A stretch of DNA of 64,000 bases, taken from NCBI GenBank assembly GCA_965220205.1, contig OZ244812.1:1984001-2048000 (forward strand), in the 5' to 3' direction. The DNA comes from G965220205 sp965220205. Its GTDB lineage: Bacteria > Chloroflexota > Dehalococcoidia > Lucifugimonadales > Australimonadaceae. This document shows, one piece after another, positions 60,978-64,000 of this stretch; position 1 is the stretch's first letter; every line of letters begins with the position of its first letter. Under the pieces are notes generated by a model. That model made no database searches. It had not been told where the DNA came from and saw only the letters and a program-made list of their open reading frames with translations. The translations under genes were made by a program, and so were the position numbers.

Positions 60978-62912
60978 CTACGTCCTCAACCAGAAGAAGA
61001 CTGCGATGGCCCCAGCGCCCGCCACCATCGCGAGGCCGTAGTCGGCGAACACGCCCGTGACGTGGTAGCGCAGCCGCTTGCCGGACTCCAGCACCGAGAG
61101 GCCCGCGCCGTTGACGCCGGCGTCGTTCACGACCTTCCGGTCGAGCCAGGCCACGGCGCTCCCGAGCCGCAGGACGACCTGATCGATGAGCCACTGGTAG
61201 GCGTGGTCCATGTAGAAGCGTTCGACGAGCAGGCGGTGGACGGGCGCGAACCGCTCGCGGACGCTGTCGACGATGTCTCGCCGCTTCCCGTACAGCCAGA
61301 GTCCCAGCAAGAGTCCGCCGAACGCCATGGCGCTGCTCGCCGCCGTCCACGCGATGCTGAACTCGAACTCGTGCGGACCGTGCGCCGCCGCGTCCCACGG
61401 CGTCACCGCCGCTTCGTAGAGGAACGAGCCGATTCCGTCGTAGCCGCCCCCGAGCGGGAGGACGATCAGGCCAATGACCAACGTGAGCACACCGAGCACC
61501 GCGACCGGCGCTTTCATCACCAGAGGCGACTCATGCACGTCCCGGTTCTCGTCCTTCAGGGCGCCGAAGAACACGGTGTAGACCGCCCTCGCCATGTAGA
61601 GGGCGCTGAGCGCCGCAGCCACTAGGAACAGAACGAGGAACACGGGGCTCAGCTCGTCCTTCACGACGAGCAGAATCTCATCCTTGCTCCAGAACCCGGA
61701 CAGGGGCGCGATGCCCGCCAGCGCCAAGGCGCCGACCGTGAACGTCGCGGCCGTGACCGGCATTCGCCGGCGCAGCCCGCCCATCTTGCGGATATCCGTC
61801 TCCTCGTGCATCGAGTGCATGACGGCGCCGGCGCCGAGGAACAGCATCGCCTTCGCGACGCCGTGCATGAGGAGGTGGAAGATCGCGGGCAGGAGCCCCC
61901 CGGCGCCGAGAGCGAGCATCATGAAGCCGAGATGGCTCATCGTCGAATAGGCGAGGATGCGCTTGAGGTCCGTTGCAGTCAACGCCATGGCAGCGCCCAT
62001 GAGGGCGGTAACGATGCCCACAATGGCGACCGTGAGCTGGGCCGACGGGACCGCTTCGTACAGCGGCAGCAATCGCGCGACCAGGAACACGCCGGCGGTC
62101 ACCATCGTCGCCGCGTGGATCAGCGCGCTCACCGGGCTCGGACCCTCCATCGCGTCGGGGAGCCAGACGTGCAGCGGGAACTGCGCGGACTTGCCCATCG
62201 CGCCGAAGAAGATCAGGAACGCACTGGCCGTTACGACCGCGCTGTTGAGGTCGCCCTCGGTCACGAGCGTGAGTATCTCCGTGATGTCGAACGTGGCGGT
62301 GCCGACCCTGCCGGTCTCCGCCGCCAGCAAGAGGATGCCGATGAGCAGCCCGACGTCGCCGATGCGCGTCGTGATGAACGCCTTCTTCGCCGCTTCGGCC
62401 GCCGACCGCCGCTCCCACCAGTAGCCGATCAGCAGGTACGAGCAGAGGCCCACCAGCTCCCACGCCACGTAGAGGAGGAGCAGGTTGTCGGCGAGCACGA
62501 GCATGAGCATGCTCGCCGTGAACAGCGAGTGCGCGGCGAAGTACCAGCCGACGCGCGGGTCGTCCACGGTAGCGCCGCCCTCATGACGCTGCATGTAGCC
62601 CAGCGAGTACACCTGCACTGCCGCGGAGACGAACGTCACCAGCGCAAGCATCACAATCGTCAAGGGGTCGACGATGTTCCCCCAGCCAACGGTCAGGTCT
62701 CCGACCGTGAACCACACGCGCTCGATGTGGTAGTCGCCGACGCCCCGTCCGAGGAAGTCGAACAGCACCGGCCAGAAGGTGACGAATCCGGCAATCACCG
62801 CGATTATGGATAGGTGCTTGCCCTGCCACGGAAGCCACTGCCGAAACAGCGACAGCACCGCGAACGCGGCGAAACAGTAGACGGGAATGAGCCAGGCCTG
62901 TTCGATACCCAT
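60978..62912 (-). CDS. nuoL: NADH-quinone oxidoreductase subunit L
   Basis: 644 aa, largest antiporter-like subunit. LLYVAWELVGLCSYLLIGYW, FPLHVWLPDAMEGPSPVSAL, IHAATMVTAGVFLVARLLPL and AYSTMSHLGFMMLALGAGGL are typical. The C-terminal amphipathic lateral helix extends along the arm. ATG directly follows the nuoK stop. Confidence 0.97.
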   Translation of the reverse strand: MGIEQAWLIPVYCFAAFAVLSLFRQWLPWQGKHLSIIAVIAGFVTFWPVLFDFLGRGVGDYHIERVWFTVGDLTVGWGNIVDPLTIVMLALVTFVSAAVQVYSLGYMQRHEGGATVDDPRVGWYFAAHSLFTASMLMLVLADNLLLLYVAWELVGLCSYLLIGYWWERRSAAEAAKKAFITTRIGDVGLLIGILLLAAETGRVGTATFDITEILTLVTEGDLNSAVVTASAFLIFFGAMGKSAQFPLHVWLPDAMEGPSPVSALIHAATMVTAGVFLVARLLPLYEAVPSAQLTVAIVGIVTALMGAAMALTATDLKRILAYSTMSHLGFMMLALGAGGLLPAIFHLLMHGVAKAMLFLGAGAVMHSMHEETDIRKMGGLRRRMPVTAATFTVGALALAGIAPLSGFWSKDEILLVVKDELSPVFLVLFLVAAALSALYMARAVYTVFFGALKDENRDVHESPLVMKAPVAVLGVLTLVIGLIVLPLGGGYDGIGSFLYEAAVTPWDAAAHGPHEFEFSIAWTAASSAMAFGGLLLGLWLYGKRRDIVDSVRERFAPVHRLLVERFYMDHAYQWLIDQVVLRLGSAVAWLDRKVVNDAGVNGAGLSVLESGKRLRYHVTGVFADYGLAMVAGAGAIAVFFWLRT

Positions 62913-63224
62913 TTAACCCTTGAGCATGTCGATCTCGTCGACGTTCACGGAGCCGTGTCGACGGAACAGACGCATGATGACGGCGAGCGCCAGGCCGACC
63001 TCCGCCGCCGCCACCGTGATGACGAAGACGACGATCACCTGGCCAGTGACGATAGACATGTCGTGGTAGGCGGCGAAGGCCACCAGATTCACATTCACTG
63101 CGTTGAGCATCAGCTCGACGGCCATGAGCACCATCACGGCGCTCTTCCTGGCCAGCACTCCGTAGACGCCCAGGCTGAACAACGCCGCGGCGAGGACCTG
63201 GAAGTGGACGAGCTCGAGCTCCAC
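62913..63224 (-). CDS. nuoK: NADH-quinone oxidoreductase subunit K
   Basis: 103 aa, three spans. FQVLAAALFSLGVYGVLARK, NAVNVNLVAFAAYHDMSIVT-type core (MLNAVNVNLVAFAAY), and AAAEVGLALAVIMRLFRRHG carry the two conserved glutamates. The GTG start shares one base with the nuoJ stop (TAGTG). Confidence 0.96.
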   Translation of the reverse strand: MELELVHFQVLAAALFSLGVYGVLARKSAVMVLMAVELMLNAVNVNLVAFAAYHDMSIVTGQVIVVFVITVAAAEVGLALAVIMRLFRRHGSVNVDEIDMLKG

Positions 63225-63745
63225 TACCGCTCCTCCCCTTCCGGCGGTCCGTCCTCGCCGCCCAACCCCGCGCGGCCAATGACGATCGCGCCGATCAACG
63301 CCACGAGCAGCAGCACGGACGCCACCTCAAACGGGACCGCCCACTCCTCGAACAGTCCCTTGCCCAACTGTCTGATGTCCACGCCACTGCGCACGTTTGC
63401 GTTGTACGTCGGGGAGTCCTCGACGGCGGCGAAGGCCAACAGCGCGAAGAGGGCGCCCGACACGAGCGCCGCGACCGGCCAACGCCTATGCTCTGTCTCC
63501 GTCTGGTACTCGGCGGAGCGCGTCAGCATCAGGGCAAACAGGATGACTATGACGATGGCCCCTCCGTAGATGAGGACCTGCACAAGCGCCAAGAACTCGG
63601 CGTACAGCAATACGAAGAGCCCGGCCACGCCCATGAGCGCGGTGAGCAAGAAGAGCGCCGCGTACACGACGTTCCGCGTAGCGACGACTCCAACGGCAGC
63701 GAACAGCGTGATCCCGCCGAGGATGTAGAAGAGGGCGAGGCTCAC
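63224..63745 (-). CDS. nuoJ: NADH-quinone oxidoreductase subunit J
   Basis: 173 aa, five spans. FYILGGITLFAAVGVVATRN, YAALFLLTALMGVAGLFVLL and FLALVQVLIYGGAIVIVILF, the last with the conserved pi-bulge region. The tail ends in an acidic stretch (GEDGPPEGEER). GTG start, just after the stop of the upstream gene. Confidence 0.95.
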   Translation of the reverse strand: MSLALFYILGGITLFAAVGVVATRNVVYAALFLLTALMGVAGLFVLLYAEFLALVQVLIYGGAIVIVILFALMLTRSAEYQTETEHRRWPVAALVSGALFALLAFAAVEDSPTYNANVRSGVDIRQLGKGLFEEWAVPFEVASVLLLVALIGAIVIGRAGLGGEDGPPEGEER

Positions 63746-63746
63746 G

Positions 63747-64000
63747 CTAGGAATCTCCCTCCGGTCGGTTCTCGTCCGAGCCGGCCGCGGCCGGCTCGTC
63801 GGCGGCCTTAGCGGCGGCAGCTTTCGCGGCAGCGGCCTTCGCTGCGTCGGCCGCCGCCTTCTTGGCGAGGGCGACTGCGGCGACGTTCTTCTCCGCGCTC
63901 TCGGGGCTCCAGTCCGTCTCGGCCATGTATTCGCGCCCCAGCCCCAGCAGCAAGTCGAGGTCCGCGCGCGCGCCCGACCGGGCGTAACTCGCGAGTTCGT
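63747..64000 (-). CDS. nuoI: C-terminal fragment of complex I subunit, probably NuoI, with Ala/Lys-rich tail
   Basis: The open frame continues beyond the window edge (…ELASYARSGARADLDLLLG, then GREYMAETDWSPESAEKN). Gene order (upstream of nuoJ) and the end pattern DLDLLLGLGREYMAE fit NuoI, but the iron-sulfur cysteine motifs are outside the window, so the call rests on position. The last 45 residues are an Ala/Lys-rich helix (KKAAADAAKAAAAKAAAAKA) and an acidic tip, not usual in NuoI. Confidence 0.55.
   Translation of the reverse strand, partial: ELASYARSGARADLDLLLGLGREYMAETDWSPESAEKNVAAVALAKKAAADAAKAAAAKAAAAKAADEPAAAGSDENRPEGDS

Overview
The window reads as a chromosomal contig of a high-GC, free-living bacterium, most likely a Chloroflexota member close to Dehalococcoidia/SAR202. 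This is inferred from gene content, not from a marker tree. The supporting features are a ring-hydroxylating Rieske oxygenase, an F420/LLM-type oxidoreductase and a DADTH-type amidohydrolase; a NEW3-ABC transporter triad; a dgt-dnaG-rpoD block; frequent GTG and TTG starts; and many 4-bp stop/start overlaps (GTGA, ATGA, TTGA). Almost all of the sequence is housekeeping DNA, with a few accessory patches.

Layout. 1-12.2 kb: a broken DUF418 membrane protein, then minus-strand clusters hom-thrC-folE-GNAT-glycosyltransferase and rpsF-ssb-rpsR-SurA-like, glyA, an IS110-family insertion sequence that appears to sit at the foot of an intergenic palindrome, and comF. 12.2-19.1 kb: a HAD hydrolase, a flavin disulfide-type oxidoreductase, the recombination/replication cluster ybeY-dnaX-ybaB-recR, and an LLM oxidoreductase. 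19.3-20.4 kb: an AT-richer accessory gene for a TIR/deoxyribosyltransferase-like protein, interrupted by an in-frame TAG. 20.7-34.9 kb: Rieske oxygenase, ffh, a DUF2325-like protein, an MFS exporter, an AlkA/MutM base-excision pair, a membrane protein, rpoD-dnaG-dgt and an amidohydrolase. 35-38.2 kb: ABC permease, ABC ATPase and NEW3 surface protein.

38.4-41.9 kb: a compact three-gene operon of a GHKL-type ATPase and two unrecognised partners. It is the best candidate here for an undescribed system. 42-47.5 kb: mazG, a TIGR01906-type membrane protein and mfd. A tRNA-Ile(GAT) at 47.57 kb is followed by an AT-richer DUF2806-like gene and a P-loop kinase, which looks like a tRNA-adjacent accessory spot. 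49.9-53.9 kb: a lipoprotein with a thioredoxin-like tail, and an operon of Rieske ferredoxin, two tandem pyruvoyl-tetrahydropterin-synthase-like genes and an SDR. With folE at 3.4 kb this could make a biopterin-like cofactor. A GT4 glycosyltransferase follows. 54.8-64 kb: class II fructose-bisphosphatase, enolase, a LOG-like protein and the nuoI-J-K-L-M-N end of respiratory complex I.

Non-coding repeats are unusually rich. There are G/C palindromes between convergent genes, two copies of a roughly 340-bp compound cassette (22.4 and 54.0 kb), hairpin REP-like units, and a nine-unit 33-34 bp tandem array that appears to be an amplified version of the intergenic palindrome, next to the glpX promoter.
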